Positions 1 through 7,721 of a DNA stretch of 14,694 bases are shown piece after piece; the first letter of the stretch is position 1; each line of letters starts with the position of its first letter. The position numbers and the translations under genes were made by a program. The notes beneath the pieces were generated by a model. It was not told where the DNA came from. It did not search any database and saw nothing but the letters and a program-made list of their open reading frames with translations. The stretch comes from Phenylobacterium sp. Lineage in GTDB: Bacteria > Pseudomonadota > Alphaproteobacteria > Caulobacterales > Caulobacteraceae. Location: NCBI GenBank assembly GCA_028291285.1, contig JAQGIJ010000563.1, forward strand, positions 1 through 14,694, in the 5' to 3' direction.

Positions 1-429
1 CGGTGTCGGCGCCGCATTGCGCAGACCGAAGAATCTCGGACCATTCCATCGTGTCCCGGTGATCGTCCGAGCGATTGCCGACAGGCTTCCATAGCGGCTC
101 CCCTGATAGGTGAAGGCATCCTCACCCACGTCAACCTGATGGAGCACACCCCGGAATTCGCCTGTCAGCCTCGAACCTGGTGGCGGCCCAGGCGCCCGCG
201 GCATCGAGGAGCGCCGCAGGAGAATCTTGGTGTCCGCATTGAGACCGCCGAAGTGTTCGACCTGGAGCCGCCACGCTATCAACCGGCGAAGCAGGTCCAC
301 CGATCGAAACCGCGGCGCCAAACCCCACCGCGCCGTCCAAAGCGTTCGCAGGTCGGGCAGAGACATAGACTCAATCAGGTTTATTTCAGCCTCGACGGCG
401 TCAATACGCGCATCCTCGTCGAGGTCCAT
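1..429 (-). CDS. DUF2924 family protein, 3' end outside the window
   Basis: The minus strand is open from an ATG at 427-429 to the left edge (143 codons, no stop in the window). The start has a GGAGG about five bases upstream. The N-terminal part reads ESMSLPDLRTLWTARWG, followed by a helical LLRRLIAWRLQ segment. The C-terminal part has LTGEFRGVLHQV, then YQGSRYGSLSAIARTITGTR and WNGPRFFGL. From memory of the family, this order (SLSAIAR, ITGTRW, GPRFFGL) is typical of DUF2924, about 150 residues, so little is missing. DUF2924 has no proven function. It is usually found in alphaproteobacterial islands and prophages next to a large serine recombinase, which would be expected just beyond the left edge. 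The family call is fairly secure; a role in recombination is inferred from context only. Confidence 0.82.
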   Translation of the reverse strand, partial: MDLDEDARIDAVEAEINLIESMSLPDLRTLWTARWGLAPRFRSVDLLRRLIAWRLQVEHFGGLNADTKILLRRSSMPRAPGPPPGSRLTGEFRGVLHQVDVGEDAFTYQGSRYGSLSAIARTITGTRWNGPRFFGLRNAAPTP

Positions 430-745
430 CCACGCCTCCGGCCTGAGCGACGCCGTGAGCGAGCAATGGCGCCGGCGACCATCTCAGCGGCCGAATAGGA
501 AATCTCCCAAACAACAATTGGTGATCAAGTCATTGTAAATGTGGAGATTATTTCGCATATGACTGCCTGCACCGCCACGCACGCCTGAAACCGCGCCTCC
601 GTCTGCCAGAGCCATGGCAATAGCTCGGAAATCCCGACGCTATTCGCCCCCAGGGACTGTCAGGTAAACCGCCATCGGACGTGCGCGCGCCCTCCCCCAC
701 CCTGGTGATTAGGCAGCCGCGGTCGCGGCCACCCACGTCTGATAG
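430..745. other. Gene-free stretch upstream of the DUF2924 gene
   Basis: I see no supportable gene here on either strand; the open frames are short and lack ribosome binding sites. Bases 500-560 are clearly more AT-rich than the surroundings and lie upstream of the minus-strand DUF2924 gene, so they probably hold its promoter. On the minus strand a TTGATC and an AGATTT about 17 bases apart are a weak candidate pair. The stretch also holds one copy of a 22-bp direct repeat (561-582). Confidence 0.5.
561..582 (+). repeat. 22-bp direct repeat, copy 1
   Basis: This 22-base segment recurs in the same orientation at 7722-7743 with one mismatch (21 of 22 identical by eye). The two copies bracket about 7.1 kb holding the SDR relic and the whole catabolic module. 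It may be a recombination scar or the shared end of a lost element. I do not recognise it as a known att core or IS terminus. Confidence 0.5.
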
Positions 746-916
746 GCCTCCCCCCGGAGGCGGTTCGGTAGCTATGACCAGGCGCTCATCGCCGCGTCGG
801 GCGCGTTGCTGGCAAGCGCCGGTCTCCTGCTGTTCGCACCGCGCTATGTGCTATCACCGGCCGCCTCGGCGCCGGTTGGCCGGCCGCGTCATCAAGGCCG
901 GCTTAGTACTCGTTGA
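746..916 (+). pseudogene. C-terminal relic of an MFS-type transporter
   Basis: The frame is open from just after a TAG at 743-745 to a TGA at 914-916, with no plausible start. From 761 it encodes RFGSYDQALIAASGALLAS followed by AGLLLFAPRY and a polar tail. This is one hydrophobic helix preceded by a G-SYD-A motif and ended by P-R, which resembles the last transmembrane helix of major facilitator proteins. Everything upstream of that helix is missing. It is not a fragment of the intact transporter at 3035-4324, whose last helix differs. The fit to MFS is by eye; another polytopic membrane protein is possible. Confidence 0.45.
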
Positions 917-976
917 AGGCCAGGTCTGAGGCGCGGCGATTGTCCGGCGCGCCTATAATAAAGGGAGGGATCGCAT

Positions 977-1255
977 TTGAACGTCAGTCTTGAAGGGCGC
1001 GTGGCGCTGGTGAACGAGGAACGCCAGAACGGAGTGCAAGTGAACATCGTCGCGCCCAGCCTGACGGTGACCGAGATGGGCTCGCGGCTGGCGAAGGCGC
1101 GCGGCTCGGAGAACATCCACGACCTCGACGCCATCCCGCCCTTCGGGCGCGTCAGCGTGCCGGAGGACGTCGCCAATGTGGTCACCTTCCTGGTCTCCAG
1201 CGCCAACCCCTACGTCAGCGGCCAGAAGATCAACGTCGATGGCTCCAGGGCCTGA
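977..1255 (+). pseudogene. Short-chain dehydrogenase with a large internal in-frame deletion
   Basis: The 92-codon ORF starts with TTG, with AGGGAGG about seven bases upstream. Residues 1-12 (NVSLEGRVALV) are the first beta strand of a classical SDR. The next residues, NEERQNGVQVNIVAPSLT, belong to the region after the active site, and the rest (FGRVSVPEDVANVVTFL, YVSGQKINVDG) is the normal SDR C-terminus. About 150 residues are missing, including the TGxxxGIG cofactor loop, NNAG and the catalytic YxxxK, so it cannot be an active dehydrogenase. The frame is preserved across the junction, which lies at about 1011-1013. A TATAAT lies at 954-959, but without a convincing -35 it may be chance. 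An intact SDR lies at 6865-7629, but its C-terminal sequence differs, so this is a separate gene. Confidence 0.78.
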
Positions 1256-1269
1256 GGCGGCGGACGGCC

Positions 1270-1443
1270 ATGGGCATGAAGCTCGACAAACTGCCCAACA
1301 GCAGCTTGGAGCACCATTTCGTGCTGGCTTGTGCTTACGCCAATCTCGAGCGGTCGGTCCGGACCGGGGAGGCCCCCCGCCAGCGAGCTCCGGAGCACAG
1401 GAGGGAGAGAGGCGCTCCGATGTTGGGGCCGACAACACCCTGA
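1270..1443 (+). pseudogene. 57-codon ORF, possible hydrolase relic
   Basis: It begins at ATG 14 bases after the truncated SDR and ends at TGA 1441-1443. The first 35 residues look protein-like (KLDKLPNSSLEHHFVLACAY, then ANLERSVRTGEAPR). The rest is Arg/Pro-rich and looks like out-of-frame sequence. The pattern PNS-L, aliphatic helix, NL--VR-GEAPR resembles the C-terminal region of the alpha/beta-hydrolase-domain family (Abhydrolase_10 type), where a similar WVRDGxxPP motif occurs. That resemblance is weak and from memory. It could equally be a small hypothetical gene or chance. Confidence 0.3.
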
Positions 1444-1472
1444 AGTGCGCCAGCCCGAGTCGGCCACTTCAG
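1440..1472. terminator. 8-bp inverted repeat between convergent reading frames
   Basis: CTGAAGTG (1440-1447) and CACTTCAG (1465-1472) are perfectly complementary with a 17-base loop. The left arm contains the stop of the plus-strand 57-codon ORF, and the right arm contains the stop of the minus-strand CoA-transferase. The position suits a bidirectional terminator. There is no T-tract on either side, so the function is inferred. Confidence 0.4.
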
Positions 1473-2905
1473 TCGCGCCAGGCGAGCCGCGAGGATCCTA
1501 GCGGCGTGGGCCCGTGCTCCCAGCGCGCCCTGGTGACGGAGTAGTCGACCATCGGCCGGGCGTGTCGCAGGAGACCGAAGGCGCATTCGGTCTCCATCAG
1601 GTCCTGGTCGCGCACCGGAGGCGTCCACGGCGCCCCCGGCTCCCGCTGCGGCCACAGGGCCTCAGGCAGCCGGCCGATCTCCTGCACCCACATCGAGGTG
1701 CGGGCGAGGGACACCTGGACGTGGTAGCTGCCGCCTTCGGTGGCGCGGCGCGCCAGCGCCGCGGTGATCCCGGCCGCGGCGAGATAGCCGCCGACATAGT
1801 CGTTCAGCAGCACGTTCTGTTGCGACAGCGGCTTGTCCTGCGAGCCTTCCGCGATCGCCAGGCCGGTCGCCGCCTGGCCGACGGCGTCGAAGGCGCCGCG
1901 GGAGGCCCAGGGCCCCTCCGCGCCGTAGGCGCTGACCGACAGGTAGACGATGCCCGGCGAGCGTTCCGCGAGCGCCGCCGGCGCGAGTCCGAGCTTGTTC
2001 AGGCTGCCGGGCCGTGACGACTGGACGAACACATCGGCCTGCGACAGCACCTCCAGCAGGCGATCCAGGTCGCCGGGACGCTTCAGGTCCACGTAGGCGG
2101 AGCGCTTGCCCATGCCGGTGTCCAGCGCATTGCGGTAATCGTCCGGGTTGCTGGGCTCCGAGGCGCGCATCACCTCCGCCCCCTGTTCCGCCAGAACCCG
2201 CGCGGCGACCGGGCCGGCGAGATAGCGTCCCATGTCGAGCACGCGCACGCCGGAGAGCGGCCGCTCGCCGGGGCCGAACGGCTTGGGCGGGCTGTCGGCG
2301 ACCTTCTCCACGGCCACGGGGTCGAGGCCGGCGAGATAGGCGCCCTGCGGGTGCGCCAACCACTCGTCGCGGGTGCGGGCGACGACGCCGATCAGCTTGT
2401 TGCGGGCGAAAGTGTCTTCGAGCTCGGCGGAATCCCACTGGGCGATCGCCGCCGTCAGCTCGTCCGTCCTGTCGCGACAGCCCAAGAGGGTCTGCACGGC
2501 GCTCTGGTGCTCCGGCGGCAGTGGGCCGCGCGCCACATAGAAGCGACGGTCGTCGCCGGTCCTGAAGTAGTTTTCCGCTAGGTCCGGATCCGAGGGGTAC
2601 GGCAGGGCGTGGCCGTGCTGGGTGTTCTGGGTGTTGGTCCGCAGGCCGGGGATAACCGAGCGATAGAGATCGAGCTGGATGTCCTGTCCCACGCCGCCGC
2701 GTTGGCGCCAGAGATTGGCGACGCCCACGGCTTGAGCGGCCGAGGCCGCGGCGCTGGCCGCGCCCAGCCGATGCCGGCTGGCCGCGATCGGGTCGTCGCC
2801 GACGAAGCGGATCGAGCCGCCGACGTCCTCCCGCTTGAGCTCGAGGGTCCGGAGAAGCCGGTCAAGGGCCTCGTTGGCCGCCGAGTTGCCTGAGACCTCT
2901 TGCAT
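1469..2905 (-). CDS. Family III (CaiB/BaiF) CoA-transferase, half-swapped architecture
   Basis: This 478-residue protein probably moves CoA from one acyl-CoA to a free acid. The ATG at 2903-2905 is preferred over an in-frame start 30 codons upstream because similarity begins there and GGGGAAG and GAGAGAA lie just before it. Residues 1 to about 200 resemble the second half of a CaiB protein (NYFRTGDDRRFYVARGPLP, AIAQWDSAELEDTFA, RTRDEWLAHPQG). Residues 215-478 resemble the first half: RPLSGVRVLDMGRYLAGPVA, then RPGSLNKLGL, YGAEGPW and LNDYVGGYLAAAG. Asp at about 369 in the LND motif is the likely catalytic aspartate that forms the acyl anhydride in this family. The C-half then N-half order is recurrent in the family rather than a local break. 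It is the last gene of the minus-strand array, 129 bases after the transporter. The substrate is unknown. Confidence 0.87.
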   Translation of the reverse strand: MQEVSGNSAANEALDRLLRTLELKREDVGGSIRFVGDDPIAASRHRLGAASAAASAAQAVGVANLWRQRGGVGQDIQLDLYRSVIPGLRTNTQNTQHGHALPYPSDPDLAENYFRTGDDRRFYVARGPLPPEHQSAVQTLLGCRDRTDELTAAIAQWDSAELEDTFARNKLIGVVARTRDEWLAHPQGAYLAGLDPVAVEKVADSPPKPFGPGERPLSGVRVLDMGRYLAGPVAARVLAEQGAEVMRASEPSNPDDYRNALDTGMGKRSAYVDLKRPGDLDRLLEVLSQADVFVQSSRPGSLNKLGLAPAALAERSPGIVYLSVSAYGAEGPWASRGAFDAVGQAATGLAIAEGSQDKPLSQQNVLLNDYVGGYLAAAGITAALARRATEGGSYHVQVSLARTSMWVQEIGRLPEALWPQREPGAPWTPPVRDQDLMETECAFGLLRHARPMVDYSVTRARWEHGPTPLGSSRLAWRD

Positions 2906-2963
2906 TTCTCTCACTTCCCCTGCCCAAGCGCCCGGGCGCCCCGAGAACAGTCGGACGCCTGCG

Positions 2964-2977
2964 GGCGCCATGGCGCC
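2964..2977. repeat. Perfect 14-bp palindrome upstream of the CoA-transferase
   Basis: GGCGCCATGGCGCC lies in the 129-base gap between the transporter and CoA-transferase genes, about 60 bases upstream of the latter's ATG. It could be an operator or fold in the leader RNA. In DNA this GC-rich a palindrome of this size can arise by chance. Confidence 0.3.
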
Positions 2978-3034
2978 AGGCCAAGCTCGACGCATGAAGG
3001 CGCACGCGTCATTCCTCTGACAACACCTTCAATG

Positions 3035-4324
3035 CTACTGCGGACCGACCTGAGCATCCTGTCGGATGTGACGGCCCGCCAGCCAGTAGAAGGGCGCAGA
3101 CAGCGCGACGGATGTCGCCGGTATCAGCATGGCGTAGCGGAGGCCCTCGCGGGCAAACTTGTGGGTCAACAGATCGCTGGCGGCGCCGGTGATCAAAGGC
3201 CCGAGTCCCAGACCGACGGCGATTTGAAAGAACAGGATGCTGGATGAGGCGACGCCCCGCATGCGAGGGCTCACCACCGCGCTGACTGTGGCATAGAGCG
3301 AGCCTGCGTAGGCCGTCAGACCGAGGGAGGCGAGCATCTGAAACCCGATGGTGAGGGTAAGGTTGTGCACCGTGATGGCGGTGATCAGGCAGGGCGCAGC
3401 CAGGGCTGAGGCTATGGCGGGTATCCACATCCACCAGCGCAGGTCACGGCGGCCCATCCGCCTGGCGAGTTCGGCCCAAGCGATGCCGCCGCCGACGCCG
3501 CCCACGAGGGCGCTCAGAGAGAGCAGTGAGCCGATCTGCCCTGAGGTCAGACCATAGGAGCGGCTGATGAAGGACGGCATCCAGATGTTCATGGCATAGC
3601 CGCCGAAGGTGGTCAGCGTCGCAGCGATCGCGAGGAAGAAGAAGGTCGGACTGCGCCGCAGACGTCGCAGCGCCTCTCCGGCGGACACGGCCGCGGTGCT
3701 CGCGCCGGGGTCCGAGCCCCCACGCTCCGGATCACGCACCGTGAACAGGATCAACGGCAGCAGCACCGCGCCAAGCGCAGCGGCGGCGATGAAGGTGACG
3801 CGCCAACCCCAGAACTGGTTGATCCAGCCGCCGAGAAGCAGGCTGATGAAGGCCCCGAGCGCCCCGGCGGCGGCGAACACGGCCATCACAGTTGGGCGAC
3901 GACTCAGCGGGAAGGCGTCGGCGACCATCGCGTATGAGGGCGGCGAGCCGCCAGCCTCGCCGCTCGCGACCGCGATGCGCACGAACATCAGTTGCCAGAA
4001 TGAGGTGACCGCGCCGCAAAGCCCGGTTGCGACGCTCCAGAAGAACAACGCCGCGCCGATCAGCCGAGTCCGGTTGACCCGTTCCGATAGCCACGCCAGG
4101 GGCAGGCTTGTCAGCGCGAAGCAGAACGCGAAGGCAGGCCCGGTGGCGAGGCCGATCTGCGAATCGGAGAGCGCAAGGTCCCGCTTTATGCCGGGCAGGA
4201 GGATCGAGATGAGGGTGCGGTCAAGCTGATTGCAGACATTGATCACCGTCAGCACCGCCAGCATCCAGTAGGCCGGATTGACGGACGCCCTCGCAGGTTG
4301 GCGCAGGTTCGTCTGGATGATCAC
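3035..4324 (-). CDS. MFS transporter, spinster-type
   Basis: The protein has 429 residues with about twelve hydrophobic segments, the usual size for the major facilitator superfamily. The region after helix 1 reads NVCNQLDRTLISILLPGIKRD, followed by LALSDSQIGLATG. The loop between helices 2 and 3 is LAWLSERVNRTRLIG, and helices 4-5 carry RIAVASGEAGGSPPSYAMVA. These features fit the spinster-like MFS proteins common in sphingomonad and caulobacter catabolic clusters. The central loop (RDPERGG to LRRLRRSPTF) separates the two six-helix halves. The start is GTG at 4322-4324, four bases after the stop of the dehydratase gene, so translation is probably coupled. It likely imports the acid processed by the neighbouring enzymes; the substrate is inferred from context only. 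The frame is intact and all helices appear present. Confidence 0.92.
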   Translation of the reverse strand: MIIQTNLRQPARASVNPAYWMLAVLTVINVCNQLDRTLISILLPGIKRDLALSDSQIGLATGPAFAFCFALTSLPLAWLSERVNRTRLIGAALFFWSVATGLCGAVTSFWQLMFVRIAVASGEAGGSPPSYAMVADAFPLSRRPTVMAVFAAAGALGAFISLLLGGWINQFWGWRVTFIAAAALGAVLLPLILFTVRDPERGGSDPGASTAAVSAGEALRRLRRSPTFFFLAIAATLTTFGGYAMNIWMPSFISRSYGLTSGQIGSLLSLSALVGGVGGGIAWAELARRMGRRDLRWWMWIPAIASALAAPCLITAITVHNLTLTIGFQMLASLGLTAYAGSLYATVSAVVSPRMRGVASSSILFFQIAVGLGLGPLITGAASDLLTHKFAREGLRYAMLIPATSVALSAPFYWLAGRHIRQDAQVGPQ

Positions 4325-4328
4325 CCGA

Positions 4329-5546
4329 TCACGTCGCCGTCCTTGTCGGCAGCCGCACCTTGCCCTGGCCTGTGGCCGTGGCCTCGCCCAACTGGTTGGT
4401 GGCGGTGACTGTCACCGTGGCGATGCCCGCGACCGTGTCCACATCAACGACTTCGCCCGTAACCCAGGTGATGTCGCCCAGGAAGTTCGGACGTCGCAGC
4501 CGGAACTCGAGCGCGGTGAGGAAGCCGGCGTCCCCCATCCAGTCGCTGATCAGATGGGCGAACCACGCGAAGCGTTGGCAGCCGAAATCATAGCCCGCCG
4601 GAAAGCCTCCGCCCTGCGCGAGAGCCAGTTCGAAATGCGGCGCCTCGATGGTGTGCCAGGCCCCGGTCTCAGGATGCACCATGGAGAAGGCGGGGTGCAG
4701 CTTCAGCAACTGGTGGAGCATTCGGTCAGTCTGGGCGAGACCGCTGCCCCAGGCCATCTCCCAAGCGATCAAGCTCGTGATGGTCAGCGGCCCCTTGAGC
4801 AGCTTGCCCAGGGGTTCGCCCTTGATGGTGTCTTCGATGTAGCGCGCTCTGGCGCCCCGGCGTTGGGCGGGCTCTCTTCCGTACTGCTCAGAAAAGCCGG
4901 CGCGATCTTGAGCCGTCCATTTCGCGAGCGGCCGGTCGGCGTATTTGCTGGCGCCGCGCGCGGCGGATCGGTCGAACCGAATGATCGATGAGAACTTGTT
5001 CGCGACCACCTCTCCGCTATCCGTCTGCAACTGGGTCTGTTCGGTCTGATTGACAGAGCGGCCGCCGAACTTGCTGTGCTCGTTGACCACGACCTCGCTT
5101 AGCCATGACTGGGCCGTGACGCGCTCGCCAACGCGAACGGGACGGACCCACTCCCAGCGCTCACCCGCCCAGAGACTGCCGACGCCCGGCAAGTGTTTCT
5201 CGATCGACATCTGACCATGCTCGGGCAGGCGGCGAATGCCGGAGGTGTGCGAGATCAGGTAGGTCGGCGGTGCGATCATTCCGCCCCAGGGCGAGGCCCT
5301 GGCGTACGCCTCGTCCCACCACATGGGATTGTCGTCGCCGACGCCGCTGGCGAAGTGCCAGATGTTATCGGCGGTGACATAGTGGTTCCACGCTGGCGTC
5401 ATTGTCTTGAGGCCGATGTCCGCCTTCAAGAGGGCGATCGCTTCATCGGTGATCTTGCGGTTCTGCCAGTCGATGTCGTGCTCGCCGCGAACCTCGCTGG
5501 CGGGAGCCGCTGTCGTCTTCATGCTTGGCGCATCTGCGATCGTCAT
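4329..5546 (-). CDS. FAS1-like dehydratase / MaoC-type double hotdog protein
   Basis: The 405-residue protein starts at ATG 5544-5546, with GGGAGG six bases upstream; in-frame sequence further upstream is non-coding in character. The N-terminal hotdog (about residues 50-210) has VTADNIWHFASGVGDDNP at about 55-75, then MWWDEAYA and GMIAPPTYL, typical of the MaoC N-terminal/FAS1-like dehydratase domain. The canonical R-hydratase signature has His after GD-NP; here Trp occupies that place, as in other FAS1-like domains. The C-terminal part (about 295-400) is a second, degenerate hotdog with QRFAWFAHLISDWMGDAG and NFLGDITWVTGEV. The expected reaction is reversible hydration of an enoyl-CoA or a related CoA ester. 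It opens the array with the transporter and CoA-transferase. Whether both halves are catalytic is unclear. Confidence 0.86.
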   Translation of the reverse strand: MTIADAPSMKTTAAPASEVRGEHDIDWQNRKITDEAIALLKADIGLKTMTPAWNHYVTADNIWHFASGVGDDNPMWWDEAYARASPWGGMIAPPTYLISHTSGIRRLPEHGQMSIEKHLPGVGSLWAGERWEWVRPVRVGERVTAQSWLSEVVVNEHSKFGGRSVNQTEQTQLQTDSGEVVANKFSSIIRFDRSAARGASKYADRPLAKWTAQDRAGFSEQYGREPAQRRGARARYIEDTIKGEPLGKLLKGPLTITSLIAWEMAWGSGLAQTDRMLHQLLKLHPAFSMVHPETGAWHTIEAPHFELALAQGGGFPAGYDFGCQRFAWFAHLISDWMGDAGFLTALEFRLRRPNFLGDITWVTGEVVDVDTVAGIATVTVTATNQLGEATATGQGKVRLPTRTAT

Positions 5547-5572
5547 GCGCACCTCCCCAATGGAAACTTGTC

Positions 5573-5589
5573 GGCCCGTGCGGCGGGCC
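5573..5589. promoter_or_regulatory. Hairpin in the LysR-dehydratase gap
   Basis: GGCCCG (5573-5578) and CGGGCC (5584-5589) pair around a five-base loop. It lies 27-43 bases upstream of the dehydratase ATG and downstream of the LysR stop on the same strand. It could end the LysR transcript or shape the dehydratase leader. There is no T-tract in the minus-strand direction. Confidence 0.3.
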
Positions 5590-5688
5590 TTTCGGGTGAA
5601 GGCTGACACGGCCGGGGCGAACGAGCTATCGCCCACGACGTCCACCTTATGGTGCCGCGCCGGAACAGGCTGATACGTCGCCGAAGCG

Positions 5689-6603
5689 TCAGGCGGAAAT
5701 TTCCCAGTCCGCCTGATCGCCGAAATTTTCACTGAGAAAGTCCAGGAATGCGCTGACGCGTGGACTGAGGTGTTTGCGCGAGTGGTAGACGACGTAGATC
5801 GGGTTGCGCGCCTGGACCGCATAGTCTTCGAGAAGCAGCACCAGATTTCCGGCGCGCACGTCGTCGACTATATTGAACTCCGGCAACCTGGCGACGCCTA
5901 CCCCCGACTTCACGAGCGACAACACCATATCGCTATAGTTAGCCGAGACCCGTCCCCGAGGCCTGAAGGCGATCTCCCGGCCGTCCCGATCGCGGAACGA
6001 CCAGACGTTCCACCGATCTTCCAGCGCGAGCAGCACGCATTCGTGGTCCTCGAGATCTTCCGGTCGCCGCGGGGCGCCGTGGGTCGTCACGTAGTCAGGG
6101 GAAGCGCATACGCACCATCGCGATGTGGTGAATCGCCGGGCGACCAGGCTGGAGTCCGTCATCGGACCGGACTGGATGGCGATGTCGATACCGCTGTCGA
6201 TCATGCGCAGCGGCGCGTTACCCAGCTGGAACTCCACCCGCAGATCGGGGTGACGCTCTAGCAGCTTGGGCAGGTGGGGCGCGATCTGGTGCAATGCGAA
6301 GCTTGGGAAGACGTACAGCTTGAGCTGCCCGGAGGCCGACGACGCCACGTTCGCCATCGCCGCTTCAGCTTCTTCGAAGGCTTGAACCACCTTGCGGGCG
6401 TGAGCATAGAAGAGCTCGCCCTCGGGCGTCAGCAATATGCCGCGCGGCGTTCGCTGAAACAGCCGCACACCATGGCGTGCTTCCAGGCGCGAGACCAGTT
6501 TGCTGATCGCCGAAGCGGTCATCGAGACTGCGCGCGCCGCGCTGGAAAAATTCGCCGCCTCTACCGTCTTGACGAATATTCTCAGACTGCCGATCTGATC
6601 CAT
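5689..6603 (-). CDS. LysR-family transcriptional regulator
   Basis: The 304-residue protein has the standard length and layout of LysR regulators. Residues 1-60 form the winged helix-turn-helix (DQIGSLRIFVKTVEAANFSS, then AARAVSMTASAISKLVSRLE and LFQRTPRGILLTPEG). A linker helix follows, and residues 90-295 form the periplasmic-binding-protein-like effector domain (LKLYVFPSFALHQIAPHLP, GNAPLRMIDSGIDIAI, SLVKSGVGVARLPEF). The ATG at 6601-6603 has GGGGGAGG about eight bases upstream. It is divergent from the SDR at 6865 and precedes the dehydratase-transporter-CoA-transferase array by 142 bases on the same strand. The classic arrangement suggests it controls both the SDR and, directly or by read-through, the array. 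The ligand is unknown but probably a pathway intermediate. Confidence 0.95.
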   Translation of the reverse strand: MDQIGSLRIFVKTVEAANFSSAARAVSMTASAISKLVSRLEARHGVRLFQRTPRGILLTPEGELFYAHARKVVQAFEEAEAAMANVASSASGQLKLYVFPSFALHQIAPHLPKLLERHPDLRVEFQLGNAPLRMIDSGIDIAIQSGPMTDSSLVARRFTTSRWCVCASPDYVTTHGAPRRPEDLEDHECVLLALEDRWNVWSFRDRDGREIAFRPRGRVSANYSDMVLSLVKSGVGVARLPEFNIVDDVRAGNLVLLLEDYAVQARNPIYVVYHSRKHLSPRVSAFLDFLSENFGDQADWEISA

Positions 6604-6864
6604 GAAAATGCCTCCCCCGCCGGTCTGGTGCGGCGCGAAACTCTCGCTCGACCGCCTGTCTGCCGCCGAACGAATGGCAGAGCTTTGTCAGAACAAGCCG
6701 CGCTATCACCGCGGCGCCTTAGCCGCGCCGGCTGAGCCCGTCCACCATCGCCTCCCCGGGCAGGATCCGGACCCACGGACCGACTTTGGTGTGGCGGGGC
6801 CTTTCGCCTATGAAGATCGCCTCAGCCGCGCGGATCTCGCGCGGCGCCGAACGGGGATGCCGCC
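6604..6864. promoter_or_regulatory. Divergent control region between LysR and SDR genes
   Basis: This 261-base gap separates two diverging genes and must hold promoters for both. A perfect 7-bp inverted repeat, CCGCGCG and CGCGCGG around GATCT, lies at 6826-6844, about 20 bases before the SDR start. That is close enough to block translation as a hairpin or to act as an operator. I could not assign a clear T-N11-A LysR box or a convincing sigma-70 promoter. A long plus-strand open frame exists here but has no recognisable protein character. Confidence 0.5.
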
Positions 6865-7629
6865 GTGAGCCTAAAGATCGACGAGCTGTTCAGCGTTCGT
6901 GGGAAGGTCGCACTGGTGACCGGAGGCTCCTCCGGCATCGGCCGGATGATCGCTCAAGGCCTCTGCCAGAACGGCGTGAAGGTCTACATCGCATCCCGCA
7001 AGCTGGACCTCTGTGAGGTCGTGGCGGCGGAGCTGTCTGAGTACGGCGAATGCATCCCCATCGGAACGAACCTCGGGGAACAGGACAGCCTTGCGGCCCT
7101 CGCCGCGGATGTAGCCGCCCGCGAGCCGAAGCTACATATCCTGGTCAACAACGCCGGCGCAGGCTGGGCGCAGCCGATCGAGGACTATCCCGAGTCCGGA
7201 TGGGACAAGGTGATGACCCTCAATGTTAAGTCGCCATTCTTCCTGACCAAGGCGCTGCTGCCGCAGCTGCGGGCCGCGGGATCCAAAGCCGATCCCGCAC
7301 GGGTGATTAACATCGGCTCGATCTCCGGGCTGCACTCACGCGACGTGGACAACTTCGCCTACGGCGCCAGCAAGGCCGCCCTGCACCATGTCTCCCGAAC
7401 GCTGGCGCGGACCCTGGCCGACGAGAACATATTGGTGAACGCCGTGGCGCCTGGGCCCTTCCCGAGCCGAATGATGGGCGACCAACTGCCGGCGTACGTT
7501 GAACACGTGCCGCTCGGCCGCGGAGGCGCCGCCGAGGACATCGCCGGCACAGTGATTTACTTATGCTCTCGGGCGGGCGCCTACCTCAGTGGTGTCGTTT
7601 TGCCGTTGGACGGCGGGACGGTCGCCTGA
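6865..7629 (+). CDS. Short-chain dehydrogenase/reductase, RhlG-like
   Basis: This 254-residue classical SDR interconverts a hydroxyl and a keto group using NAD(P)H. Seen in order: TGGSSGIG (19-26) for cofactor binding, NNAG (95-98), Asn120, NIGSISG with the catalytic Ser at about 152-154, and YGASK with Tyr166 and Lys170. Ser45-Arg46 after the second strand (IASRK) suggests NADPH preference. The C-terminal pattern AVAPGPFPSRM and the ALHHVSR helix resemble the RhlG-type ketoreductases. The start is GTG 6865-6867 with GGGGA about eight bases upstream. It is divergent from LysR and probably acts on the hydroxy/keto acyl-CoA made by the pathway next door. All catalytic residues are present. Confidence 0.93.
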   Translation: MSLKIDELFSVRGKVALVTGGSSGIGRMIAQGLCQNGVKVYIASRKLDLCEVVAAELSEYGECIPIGTNLGEQDSLAALAADVAAREPKLHILVNNAGAGWAQPIEDYPESGWDKVMTLNVKSPFFLTKALLPQLRAAGSKADPARVINIGSISGLHSRDVDNFAYGASKAALHHVSRTLARTLADENILVNAVAPGPFPSRMMGDQLPAYVEHVPLGRGGAAEDIAGTVIYLCSRAGAYLSGVVLPLDGGTVA

Positions 7630-7721
7630 GGCGAGGTTTGTCAGAATCGCTGCCGGCGGCGGCTCAGCCGAACCTGGTTCTCACTGCTCTCGCGCGAACG
7701 GTCGGAGACTACCTGCCACCA

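Noticed and set aside
954..959. TATAAT resembling a -10 element before the truncated SDR
   Set aside because: No -35 at the right distance, and it sits only about 5 bases before the ribosome binding site, leaving almost no leader.
4278..4991. 237-codon plus-strand frame opposite the dehydratase
   Set aside because: Overlaps a well-supported hotdog protein and the transporter start; no domain signature.
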